From NCBI GenBank assembly GCA_903887275.1, contig CAISPD010000090.1, positions 1 to 58,360 on the forward strand: a stretch of DNA of 58,360 nucleotides, written 5' to 3'. This stretch comes from an uncultured Mucilaginibacter sp. (GTDB lineage Bacteria; Bacteroidota; Bacteroidia; Sphingobacteriales; Sphingobacteriaceae). Positions within the stretch are counted from its first letter, which is position 1. The number at the start of each line of letters is the position of its first letter. Shown one piece after another: positions 18,213 to 26,063 of this stretch. The translations under genes were made by a program, and so were the position numbers. The notes under the pieces were generated by a model that did no database searches, had not been told where the DNA came from, and saw only the letters and a program-made list of their open reading frames with translations.

Positions 18213-18380
18213 CTATTGCTTCAACCCCTGTTCGTAACGTTGTTTCATGCCACCAACTGCCAGCATCAGGGAAATAGCCAGCAGGATACCAATATATTTA
18301 TCCTCGGTATATATACCTACTGCAAGGCCGATAAAAATGGCGGTGAAATAGTAGGTTTTAAAATTGGGTCCTTTTTTCAT
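18213..18380 (-). CDS. Small 55-residue membrane protein
   Basis: The ORF begins MKKGPNFKTYYF and contains two hydrophobic stretches, FTAIFIGLAVGIYT and YIGILLAISLMLAVGG, separated by a short acidic turn (EDK), with a charged tail KQRYEQGLKQ. This is a plausible two-helix inner-membrane protein with Lys/Arg on both ends. It is too short for usual ORF thresholds, but the codon use and amphipathic ends look like a gene. No family is recognised. It lies alone between the DUF2723 gene and the response regulator. Confidence 0.65.
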   Translation of the reverse strand: MKKGPNFKTYYFTAIFIGLAVGIYTEDKYIGILLAISLMLAVGGMKQRYEQGLKQ

Positions 18381-18565
18381 AGTCAGGTGTCAAAGTTATG
18401 CTTTTAACGAAATGTCATCAAAGCATCATTAACATATTTTAACAGCATTTGCTGAAATACTTTAAACCACGCAACCGTTATCATGTCTGATAAAAGAAGG
18501 CTTTTATCTTTTAATAAGATGAAAACCTGGCAAAATCACCCTTTTGAACGCAAAAAAACTACCCA

Positions 18566-18934
18566 ATGCTAAACCGAATATTAGTTTTAGATGATAACAA
18601 GGACGTACTTGACGTTGTTGAGGAAACCCTTTCGTATGAAAACTATCAGGTGCTTGTCACTTCCGATGGACAAAATATTATCGAAATAGCCAAAATATTC
18701 CGCCCCGATCTGTTTATTTTAGATTACAAAGCAATAGGACGCACCAGCGAAGACATTTGCCGGCAGATAAAATGGCATCCTTTGTTTGGGCAGGTCCCGG
18801 TGATACTTTCTTCGGCTTATTACCACCGTAATATCGATTATAGTAAAATGGGCTGCGATGACATAATTGCTAAACCCTTCGGACTGGATGAGTTGCTGGG
18901 TAAAGTTAATCAATTGGTACCGGCAAGGGACTGA
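18566..18934 (+). CDS. Single-domain response regulator
   Basis: A 122-residue receiver domain with no output domain. The acidic pocket is Asp9-Asp10, the phosphoacceptor is Asp53 (FILDYK), and Lys103 in IAKPFG closes the active site. Such proteins act through protein-protein contact, in phosphorelays or by binding kinases. No histidine kinase lies beside it; the PAS kinase at 38742 is 20 kb away and there is no evidence that they pair. Confidence 0.9.
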   Translation: MLNRILVLDDNKDVLDVVEETLSYENYQVLVTSDGQNIIEIAKIFRPDLFILDYKAIGRTSEDICRQIKWHPLFGQVPVILSSAYYHRNIDYSKMGCDDIIAKPFGLDELLGKVNQLVPARD

Positions 18935-19152
18935 AGAAGTTGCTATTGTTGATTTGTAACCGGAGAACAGTTGCGCACTTGAAATGCAGGCAGATTTATG
19001 GTTTACACAATTTTAATTTAAGTAATTGATATTCAATATTTTAAGTGATTTTTGGCCCGAATTCTGTTAACCCTGTAAACCCAGGTAACTAATCACAGAT
19101 CAAAGGTTAACTAATTGCATTTCAAAACTTTACAAAATACAATTATGCGCCA

Positions 19153-20418
19153 TCAACTAACCCGCTTTTTAAGCGTAAGCACCGTAATCTCGGGCCAGAT
19201 GCCAATACGGCCCGAATAGGCCAGGAAGCCGAAGCCACGGTTTACGTATAGCTGGCGTCCCTGATACTCGGCCTGGCCGGCCCAATAAGGATAGATATAC
19301 TTTACCGGGCTCCAGCGCAAGCCTGCAGTTTCAACTCCAAACTGGGCACCATGGGTATGTCCTGCCAGGGTAAGGTGTATCTTGCTTTGATGATGTCTGG
19401 CTTTTTCTACCCAATGCGTAGGATCGTGCGACAGTAATATTTTGAATGCGTCGTCTTTAACGCCTTTAAGTGCTTTATCGAGGTCGCCTAACTGGATAAA
19501 TCCTTTACCCCAGTTTTGAACGCCAAGCAGATTGATTTTTTGCCCGTTTTTTTCCAGTTCTAAATTTTCGTCCAGCAACAAACGGTATTCCAGCTTTTTG
19601 TGTTGATTTTTCAGGGCCACCAGATTAGCTTCTTTTTGTTCGGGGCTATCCCACTGTATATAATCGCCGTAGTCATGGTTTCCTAAAATTGAAAACTGCC
19701 CGAATGGCGCCTTTATTTGTCTGAATTGCTCCAAATAAGGTTCAATTTCCCAGGCAGCATTGTTAACCAGGTCGCCGGTAAAAACAAACAGGTCGCTTTT
19801 CTGCGCTTTGGCAAGGTCAATTCCCCGCTGAACGGCGCTCGAATTATCAAAACTTCCCGAATGAATATCAGAGAGCTGGGTAATGGTAAATCCGTCAAAG
19901 GCCTCAGGGAGGTCATCAAAGTATAGTGTTTGCCTGTAAACTTTATAGTCATACTTGCCTTTGAACATGCCGTACAATAACCCGCTTAATGGGATAGCTG
20001 CCAAAACCAATGCTATTTCGCTGATGAATTTGCGGCGCGCCGGAATAAATGAATTGCCTTTTTTGTCGCCCCGATGAAGAATTTGATCGGCCAGTCCGTA
20101 AAACAATCTACCGATATCACCTACCAGCAATACAATTGCAAAAACGATCTTGAACAAAAAGAAAGTCAGAAACAAACTCAATACCCATTCGTGAAAAGGT
20201 GTCATTCCGCGTGCAGTACGTAAACTGCTTACGCCTATTAAAAACACCAGCGTAGTACCGGTAGAAATAGCCAGGAAACCCCATAGGACCAAATTTCGCA
20301 ATCGCTGAGACGACCAATCATAAACGATGGTACGGAGCCCGTTATAGACATACCAGTCAAGCAATAAGGTTATTGCTGTTACTATTAAAAATAGACGTAA
20401 GATACCGTTACCGTGCAT
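19153..20418 (-). CDS. Membrane-bound metallophosphoesterase
   Basis: About 421 residues. The N-terminal third has four hydrophobic segments; the rest is a calcineurin-like phosphoesterase with the metal motifs LSDIHSG, FTGDLVNN, GNHDYGDY and LAGHTHGAQFG. It resembles the YkuE/YaeI type, which in some bacteria acts on UDP-2,3-diacylglucosamine or related phosphoesters, here facing the periplasm or cytosol. ATG at 20418 gives the usual family N terminus. The frame is open to a TTG at 20493, which would add a further hydrophobic stretch, so the start is not certain. Confidence 0.82.
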   Translation of the reverse strand: MHGNGILRLFLIVTAITLLLDWYVYNGLRTIVYDWSSQRLRNLVLWGFLAISTGTTLVFLIGVSSLRTARGMTPFHEWVLSLFLTFFLFKIVFAIVLLVGDIGRLFYGLADQILHRGDKKGNSFIPARRKFISEIALVLAAIPLSGLLYGMFKGKYDYKVYRQTLYFDDLPEAFDGFTITQLSDIHSGSFDNSSAVQRGIDLAKAQKSDLFVFTGDLVNNAAWEIEPYLEQFRQIKAPFGQFSILGNHDYGDYIQWDSPEQKEANLVALKNQHKKLEYRLLLDENLELEKNGQKINLLGVQNWGKGFIQLGDLDKALKGVKDDAFKILLSHDPTHWVEKARHHQSKIHLTLAGHTHGAQFGVETAGLRWSPVKYIYPYWAGQAEYQGRQLYVNRGFGFLAYSGRIGIWPEITVLTLKKRVS

Positions 20419-20547
20419 AAAAAAACATAAACTGGACCAAGATATAAAAGCGCAGGTAATTAAAATGTAAAATCGACTTTCGCTCAATAACAAAAAATTA
20501 AGTACCTTTTCAAACCAATTTCCAGCTTAAGTATTTTGTGTAGTAAA

Positions 20548-21297
20548 ATGATGAAGAAAGTATTAATATTTAACCTGCTGCTTTTTGCCTGTTTAGCATT
20601 AAGTTGTAAAAAGGATTACCAAAACTCAAAGGTTTATTTGTTGAGCCAGCAAATAACTGACGATCGGGAAGATGGCTATCCACTGGACACCACCAACTAT
20701 ACTTACGATGCATTGAATCGTATATCAGGTATTACTGATGGAACCAAGCCTAACCAGATCCGTTACGCTATTGAATACGACGATCAAAACCGGGTAACCG
20801 TTGCACGGAAATTTGATAGCTATAACAGACTGATCATTCAATTTGATTTCTTTTACAGAGGCGATGTTGTTGGTTATTATTTTCATGGCCCGCAACCAAC
20901 TGATATAGCAGATACGGCATATTTTACCTTTAATAACAAGCATCAGTTAACGCAGATAACCACAGCACATTCTGGCATTCAAACATTTGGTTACGATACC
21001 CAGGGCAATGTATCTTCAACGCAATCCATCCATTCAGATGGATCAAACAGCGTCGATAATCAAATATCATTCGCCTATGATAACCGAAGAAATCCATTCT
21101 CTGCCACTTCTGCCAACAACTATTTTTTTATGTATGTAGTTAAGATCGGCAATCCAAGTACGCTTATCCATAACGTTATTGTAAGAAATGCCGACCATTT
21201 TACCTATGCTTATAACAACGATGGATTTCCAGTTAAAACAACCATTAAAACTTACCTTACCAATATTTATATCGATTATAATTATATAACCCGTTAA
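20548..21297 (+). CDS. Lipoprotein with YD/RHS-like repeats
   Basis: A 249-residue protein with a lipobox ending at Cys20 (CLALSCKK). Several segments match the YD repeat pattern of RHS proteins, e.g. YTYDALNRISGITDG and FGYDTQGNVSSTQS, so it is an all-beta extracytoplasmic protein. It is far too short to be an RHS toxin. ATG at 20548 or 20551 was preferred to TTG at 20536. The GH16 gene starts 3 bp after its stop, so the two are likely co-expressed; it may help the enzyme with glucan binding, but that is speculation. Confidence 0.7.
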   Translation: MMKKVLIFNLLLFACLALSCKKDYQNSKVYLLSQQITDDREDGYPLDTTNYTYDALNRISGITDGTKPNQIRYAIEYDDQNRVTVARKFDSYNRLIIQFDFFYRGDVVGYYFHGPQPTDIADTAYFTFNNKHQLTQITTAHSGIQTFGYDTQGNVSSTQSIHSDGSNSVDNQISFAYDNRRNPFSATSANNYFFMYVVKIGNPSTLIHNVIVRNADHFTYAYNNDGFPVKTTIKTYLTNIYIDYNYITR

Positions 21298-21300
21298 ATA

Positions 21301-22158
21301 ATGAAACGCATTATTCTTGTACTGTTTTTTTTGCTTTTTGCTGCTCCAATTTGCTTTGCCCAGAGGGCCAAAACCGATACCGTATTTTTCGACGATTTTA
21401 ATGGCCCGGCGCTCGATCGCAGCAAATGGAATGTTGAGATAACCGGTACAACCAATAATGACGAACAGCAAGCTTATGTCGACTCAAGTTCAGTTTTGTA
21501 TTTTGTACATGGCAAAGCTGCTCAGGGAGCCAGGAAGGGAGCACTGGTCATTAAACCAATTTTCCATCCGGGTTATACCAGCAAAGAAAATCGCAAATAC
21601 GACTTTCTTTCGGCACGCATCAATACCGAGAAAAAATTCCAATTTACTTATGGCACTGCAACTGCGCGCATGAAGATATCATCCGGGCCCGGCTTATGGC
21701 CTGCATTTTGGGCGCTTGGAAATGGCACCTGGCCTGAATGCGGCGAAATAGACATGATGGAGACTGTGGGCGATTCGAGCTGGATCAGCAATGCGCTACA
21801 TGGGCCTAACTATTTCGGAAATACACCGATAACTTACAGGTATTATCTTCCCAAAAAACAAGAGGTTGATCAATGGCATACCTATTCGGTCGACTGGACG
21901 CGTGATAAAATGATTTTCAAAACTGATGGTGTAATTACTTATACCGTAACCCGTTCGATGATAGAAAAATATGGTCGATGGGCATTTGATGACCCCAAAT
22001 TTTTGATCTTTAATTTTGCCCTGGGCGGCGGCTACCCCAACGGCGTCAATAAGATCACTTCCCCTTATTTTGGCATTTCTCAATCTACAGTCGATAAGAT
22101 CAAAGCAGGGAAAGCTGTAATTTTGGTGGATTGGGTTTTAGTAACGAAGAAAAAATAG
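21301..22158 (+). CDS. Secreted glycoside hydrolase family 16 (beta-glucanase)
   Basis: A 285-residue protein with a signal peptide of about 20 residues (ending CFAQ). The catalytic signature is Glu149-Ile-Asp151-Met-Met-Glu154 (nucleophile and acid/base), which contains the extra Met of the laminarinase/lichenase branch with the beta-bulge. Flanking aromatic motifs GLWPAFWALG and WHTYSVDW are standard for the family. It should cleave beta-1,3 or mixed-linkage glucans outside the cytoplasm. It follows the YD lipoprotein gene directly and is followed by a terminator hairpin. Confidence 0.93.
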   Translation: MKRIILVLFFLLFAAPICFAQRAKTDTVFFDDFNGPALDRSKWNVEITGTTNNDEQQAYVDSSSVLYFVHGKAAQGARKGALVIKPIFHPGYTSKENRKYDFLSARINTEKKFQFTYGTATARMKISSGPGLWPAFWALGNGTWPECGEIDMMETVGDSSWISNALHGPNYFGNTPITYRYYLPKKQEVDQWHTYSVDWTRDKMIFKTDGVITYTVTRSMIEKYGRWAFDDPKFLIFNFALGGGYPNGVNKITSPYFGISQSTVDKIKAGKAVILVDWVLVTKKK

Positions 22159-22165
22159 GCACAAT

Positions 22166-22191
22166 AAAGATCCCGCCTCGGCGGGATCTTT
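22166..22191 (+). terminator. Hairpin terminator after the GH16 gene
   Basis: AAAGATCCCGCC and GGCGGGATCTTT form a perfect 12-bp stem with a 2-nt loop, starting 7 bp after the stop codon. It has A/T ends on both sides and could work in both directions, serving also the small leftward gene at 22213. Confidence 0.8.
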
Positions 22192-22212
22192 GGGCTTTAA
22201 TAATCAGATATT

Positions 22213-22356
22213 TCAGTGATCGCGGTTATCGTGGCCATGTTCGTCATGGTCAGCGTGACCATTATGATGGTGGCGTTCGCGGTATTCCAAAGAGCAGCTC
22301 GAAACAGCCGAAGCAAAAATCAGCAACGCTATTAGTCTTAAAAAATGCTTTTTCAT
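22213..22356 (-). CDS. Tiny histidine-rich lipoprotein
   Basis: A 47-residue ORF starting MKKHFLRLIALLIF with a lipobox ending at Cys21 (ASAVSSC). The mature part is only 27 residues and includes nine His, in HHHNGHADHD and EHGHDNRDH, mixed with Asp and Glu. Such a tail should bind Zn, Ni or Cu ions at the cell envelope. The N-terminal signal and the extreme composition make a random ORF unlikely. It was missed by length cutoffs. No metal transporter lies next to it. It shares the hairpin at 22166-22191 as its possible terminator. Confidence 0.7.
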   Translation of the reverse strand: MKKHFLRLIALLIFASAVSSCSLEYRERHHHNGHADHDEHGHDNRDH

Positions 22357-22645
22357 GATAAATCTATTGATTATGAATATTAATAGATCCTATAACTGTG
22401 CCAGTTAGTTAAAGCATGATTCCATTGAGTAAAGGCACTTTACTGCAAGGTTGTATGTAGTAAATAAAGGTCAACTGTTGATATCTGCATAAATTTTAAG
22501 TGAAAATTCAGGTAATCAATAAAGTAATTGGGCATAGTCAGGCGCGTATGCGCTATCGATGTTATCAATGGCCCGGTACTTTACAGGTTCCCATTTCAAT
22601 TTTTATTTCCTAAATTTAAAATCCGGTTTAAAACCAAAGCTTAGG

Positions 22646-25600
22646 ATGTCGAGATTTTACCTGAATATATTACTGTATATATTTTTAAATGGATTTCTCC
22701 TTTTAGGGTTTGCTCCGGTTTACGGACAAGCCCCTAAGATCATTTACCCTAGCCCGAATGTTTATACCGTTGGCACCCGAATTGCACAACTTAGCCCGAT
22801 AAACACAGGAGGCAGTGTTCCGGCCGAATCCTATGGTATTTCAACATTTGCAGGCAGTACGGGGACCGGGGGCACCTTTGGTTTTATCAATGGTATTAAA
22901 CCAGATGGTACCGGAAGTTTGTTTGTTACTGATGGTTCACAACGACTACTGCGCATTACTCCGGATGGTGTACTAACCGTTATAGCTGGAAAAGCCAACC
23001 AGGCCGGAAACATCAATGGACAGGGCGCCGAAGCAAGATTTAATGAGCCCGGCCAAATTGCTATTGATGCTTTAGGGAATATTTATGTTGCTGATCAGAA
23101 AAATAATCTGGTCAGGAAAATTACCCCGGGTGGATTGGTAGCAACATTTGCTGGTTCGGGTGTGGCAGGCTCTACCGATGGGCTTGGTACTGGTGCAAGT
23201 TTTAATCAGCCTACCGGACTAGTATTTGATGGCTTTGGTAACCTCTATGTCTCTGATTACAACAACGATATTATTCGTAAAATCACCCCTGATGGCTTGG
23301 TTATTACCATTGCCGGATCGAATGGCACACCCGGCTTTGTCAATGGGCAAGGCACTTCGGCACTATTTTCCGGACCAGGGTATATGGCCATAGATGGCGC
23401 TGGAAATTTATACGTTTCGGATGTGGGCAATAACGCTATCCGCATGATCAGCCCGGCTGGTCTTGTTACCACAGTTGCGGGAAGCGGCAGATCGGGATTT
23501 CAGAACGGGATAGGTACTGCGGCAAGTTTTAACCACCCTAGCGGCATCGCAATAGATCCGGATGGGAACCTTTTTGTTGCCGACCAGGGGAATTTCAGTA
23601 TCCGAAAGATAACGCCAACGGGTATTGTAAGTACCTATGCAGGAAATGGCATACAGGGTGCTACCAATGGTTACCCCTTAACTTCCATTAAATTGGCAGA
23701 TCCCCGCGATATTATAATAGATGCAAGTGGCAACCTTTTTGTAGCCGATGGCGGACAGATAAGAAAGATCAATGTTTCTGGCTTTACGATTGATAAACCA
23801 TTGCCGCTTGGATTAAACTTCGATAATACTACCGGCAATATCAATGGCACGCCAACGCTGGCAACCGCCACTTCAAATTACACGGTAAATGCTTACAATA
23901 ATAGTGGCAGCAGTTCATTTACTTTTCAGATAACTGTAAACCAAACGAGCGTAAATTTAGCCCGTCCACCACAGATATCTTATCCCGACCCGGGAATATA
24001 TCAGCGCTCAAAACCCATTGCCCGGCTGGTGCCAACTAACAATGGCGGACCAGTACCGGCATCCTTATACGGCCAGGTTAGCACATTTGCAGGGAACGGA
24101 GCACCCGGTGCTGCAGATGGAACCGGAAAATCAGCAAGTTTCAACCAACCAGCGGGTATAGCAATAAGTCCGTCCGGTATTTTTTATGTCAGCGATCAGG
24201 CGAATGAACTTGTACGACTGATAACCGCTCAGGGTAGTGTTGGTACTCTTGCCGGTAAAGCCGGCACATCCGGCTTTGCAGATGGGCAGGGCAATGCAGC
24301 CAGATTTAATAAACCTACCAGCATTGCTGTAGATGTAAGCGGTAATATATATGTTGCAGATGCGCTGAACAATCGTATCCGTAAAATTAGCCCCACAGGA
24401 TCAGTGAGCAATTTTGCTGGTAATGGCGCACCAGGCAATACTGATGGGGCAGCGCTGCTTGCTGGTTTTAACCACCCGGCAGGCCTGGCATTTGACGCGT
24501 TTAATAACCTGATCGTTGTTGACCAGCTGAATAATAAGATTCGTAAAATAACATCAGGCGGTACTGTTAGTACACTGGCAGGCAATGGCCTTATCGGACA
24601 AACCAACGGCCCGGCGCTGCAGGCAAGTTTCAATCAGCCTTATGGCATCGCAATAGATGCAAGCGGGAATATTTACGTTTCGGAACAAAACGATATCCGG
24701 AAAATCAGCACTTCAGGTATTGTAACAACCTTTGCAGGAAGCAATGTATCTGGCGCAGCCGATGGCACCGGTACTTCGGCCAGTTTTAATAATCCCGGTG
24801 GAATTAGCCTTGACATCTCCGGAAACCTTTATATAGCTGATACCGGAAATGACCTCATACGGGAGATCAGCTCACAGCAACAGGTAACAACTATAGCAGG
24901 TAATGTTAGCGGCGTTGGCAATAACGACAAAAATTTCGATCAACCCATTGGTATAGTTATTGACCCTTCCGGCAATGCCTATATAACCGAAAATTGGGGC
25001 GGCGTTAATGTGCCCGGCAACGGAAGCAATTTAGTTACCCAGTTGATCTTAAGCGGATATACCATCAATAAGCCATTGCCGGCAGGTTTAAATTTCGATC
25101 CGTTAACTGGTATCATCAGCGGCACGCCAACTGTTTTAGCACCTGCAACTGACTATATTGTTACCGCATATAATAGCGGTGGCATTAGCTCCGCTAAAAT
25201 TACGATTACCGTAGAGGCAGCTACGATAACACCGCAAAAAATTACCTTCAATACGCTGGCTGATAAGTTTTACGGTGATAACGATTTTGATCCGAATGCT
25301 GCAAGCAGCAACAATACCATCGCCATCAATTATAGCAGCAGTAAGCCTGATGTGGCGATTGTTCAAAACGGACTTATCCATATTACTGGTTGCGGCACGA
25401 CACAGATCACCGCTGAACAACCGGGCAACGATCAGTTTAGCGCAGCAATTCCGGTAGTACAGGAACTTATTGTCAATCAGGCACCGTTGCTGGTGAGGGC
25501 CAACGATCTGGTCAAATTTCAGGGACAGCTTAATCCCGAACTAACTTTCACCGCAACCGGTTTTGTTTATGGGGAGACGCAAGCTGTTCTGACCGACCTG

Positions 25601-25993
25601 CCGGTATTGTCAACCAGCGCAGGCACCGACTCTGCTCCGGGCGACTACCCGATCCTGGTGCTTAGTTCGGGAAAAGCAAAAAACTATCACCTTAGTACAG
25701 CAAATGGCACACTTACCATCAGGCCATCGGCAATTGTTGTACCCAACGCATTTTCGCCCAATGGCGATGGGATCAATGACCTATGGAACATAAAAGCACT
25801 CGAACAGTTCCCGCAATGCCAGGTTAATGTATTCGGCCGTAATGGCAGCCTTGTTTACCAATCCAGGGGATATCCAAAACCCTGGGACGGCACTTATAAA
25901 GGAGCACCACTACCAACCGGAATTTATTATTATGTGATTCATGCTTCGAATGATTTACCCGTTTTGTCGGGAAGTGTTACAATTTTGAGGTAG
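22646..25993 (+). CDS. Large NHL-repeat protein with type IX secretion (type B) sorting domain
   Basis: A 1115-residue protein. ATG at 22646 gives a clean signal peptide of 28 residues (ending YGQ). The body has around 11 to 12 NHL-like beta-propeller blades, each about 55 residues with the pattern FAGSG..G..DG.G..A.FN.P.G...D..GNLYV.D..N..IRKI, arranged in two blocks, each followed by a putative Ig-like domain (LPAGLNFDPLTGIISGTP). Then come an MBG-type domain and the C-terminal sorting domain beginning VPNAFSPNGDGINDLWNI. This domain sends the protein through the type IX secretion system to the surface. The ligand is unknown. Confidence 0.88.
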   Translation: MSRFYLNILLYIFLNGFLLLGFAPVYGQAPKIIYPSPNVYTVGTRIAQLSPINTGGSVPAESYGISTFAGSTGTGGTFGFINGIKPDGTGSLFVTDGSQRLLRITPDGVLTVIAGKANQAGNINGQGAEARFNEPGQIAIDALGNIYVADQKNNLVRKITPGGLVATFAGSGVAGSTDGLGTGASFNQPTGLVFDGFGNLYVSDYNNDIIRKITPDGLVITIAGSNGTPGFVNGQGTSALFSGPGYMAIDGAGNLYVSDVGNNAIRMISPAGLVTTVAGSGRSGFQNGIGTAASFNHPSGIAIDPDGNLFVADQGNFSIRKITPTGIVSTYAGNGIQGATNGYPLTSIKLADPRDIIIDASGNLFVADGGQIRKINVSGFTIDKPLPLGLNFDNTTGNINGTPTLATATSNYTVNAYNNSGSSSFTFQITVNQTSVNLARPPQISYPDPGIYQRSKPIARLVPTNNGGPVPASLYGQVSTFAGNGAPGAADGTGKSASFNQPAGIAISPSGIFYVSDQANELVRLITAQGSVGTLAGKAGTSGFADGQGNAARFNKPTSIAVDVSGNIYVADALNNRIRKISPTGSVSNFAGNGAPGNTDGAALLAGFNHPAGLAFDAFNNLIVVDQLNNKIRKITSGGTVSTLAGNGLIGQTNGPALQASFNQPYGIAIDASGNIYVSEQNDIRKISTSGIVTTFAGSNVSGAADGTGTSASFNNPGGISLDISGNLYIADTGNDLIREISSQQQVTTIAGNVSGVGNNDKNFDQPIGIVIDPSGNAYITENWGGVNVPGNGSNLVTQLILSGYTINKPLPAGLNFDPLTGIISGTPTVLAPATDYIVTAYNSGGISSAKITITVEAATITPQKITFNTLADKFYGDNDFDPNAASSNNTIAINYSSSKPDVAIVQNGLIHITGCGTTQITAEQPGNDQFSAAIPVVQELIVNQAPLLVRANDLVKFQGQLNPELTFTATGFVYGETQAVLTDLPVLSTSAGTDSAPGDYPILVLSSGKAKNYHLSTANGTLTIRPSAIVVPNAFSPNGDGINDLWNIKALEQFPQCQVNVFGRNGSLVYQSRGYPKPWDGTYKGAPLPTGIYYYVIHASNDLPVLSGSVTILR

Positions 25994-26063
25994 TTTATAT
26001 TGAATGAGGTATCGCCGGTGAAAAAGGTATAAATTCGTAACTTGCTTTAAATAGATACCTTAA

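Noticed and set aside
20548-21297. RHS-type toxin gene
   Set aside because: Only a few YD-like repeats occur and there is no core or toxin domain in this 249-residue lipoprotein.
22646-25993. Tandem DNA repeats in the NHL gene as CRISPR-like or phase-variable array
   Set aside because: The periodicity is that of protein blades of about 55 residues with much base variation; there is no constant repeat with unique spacers.
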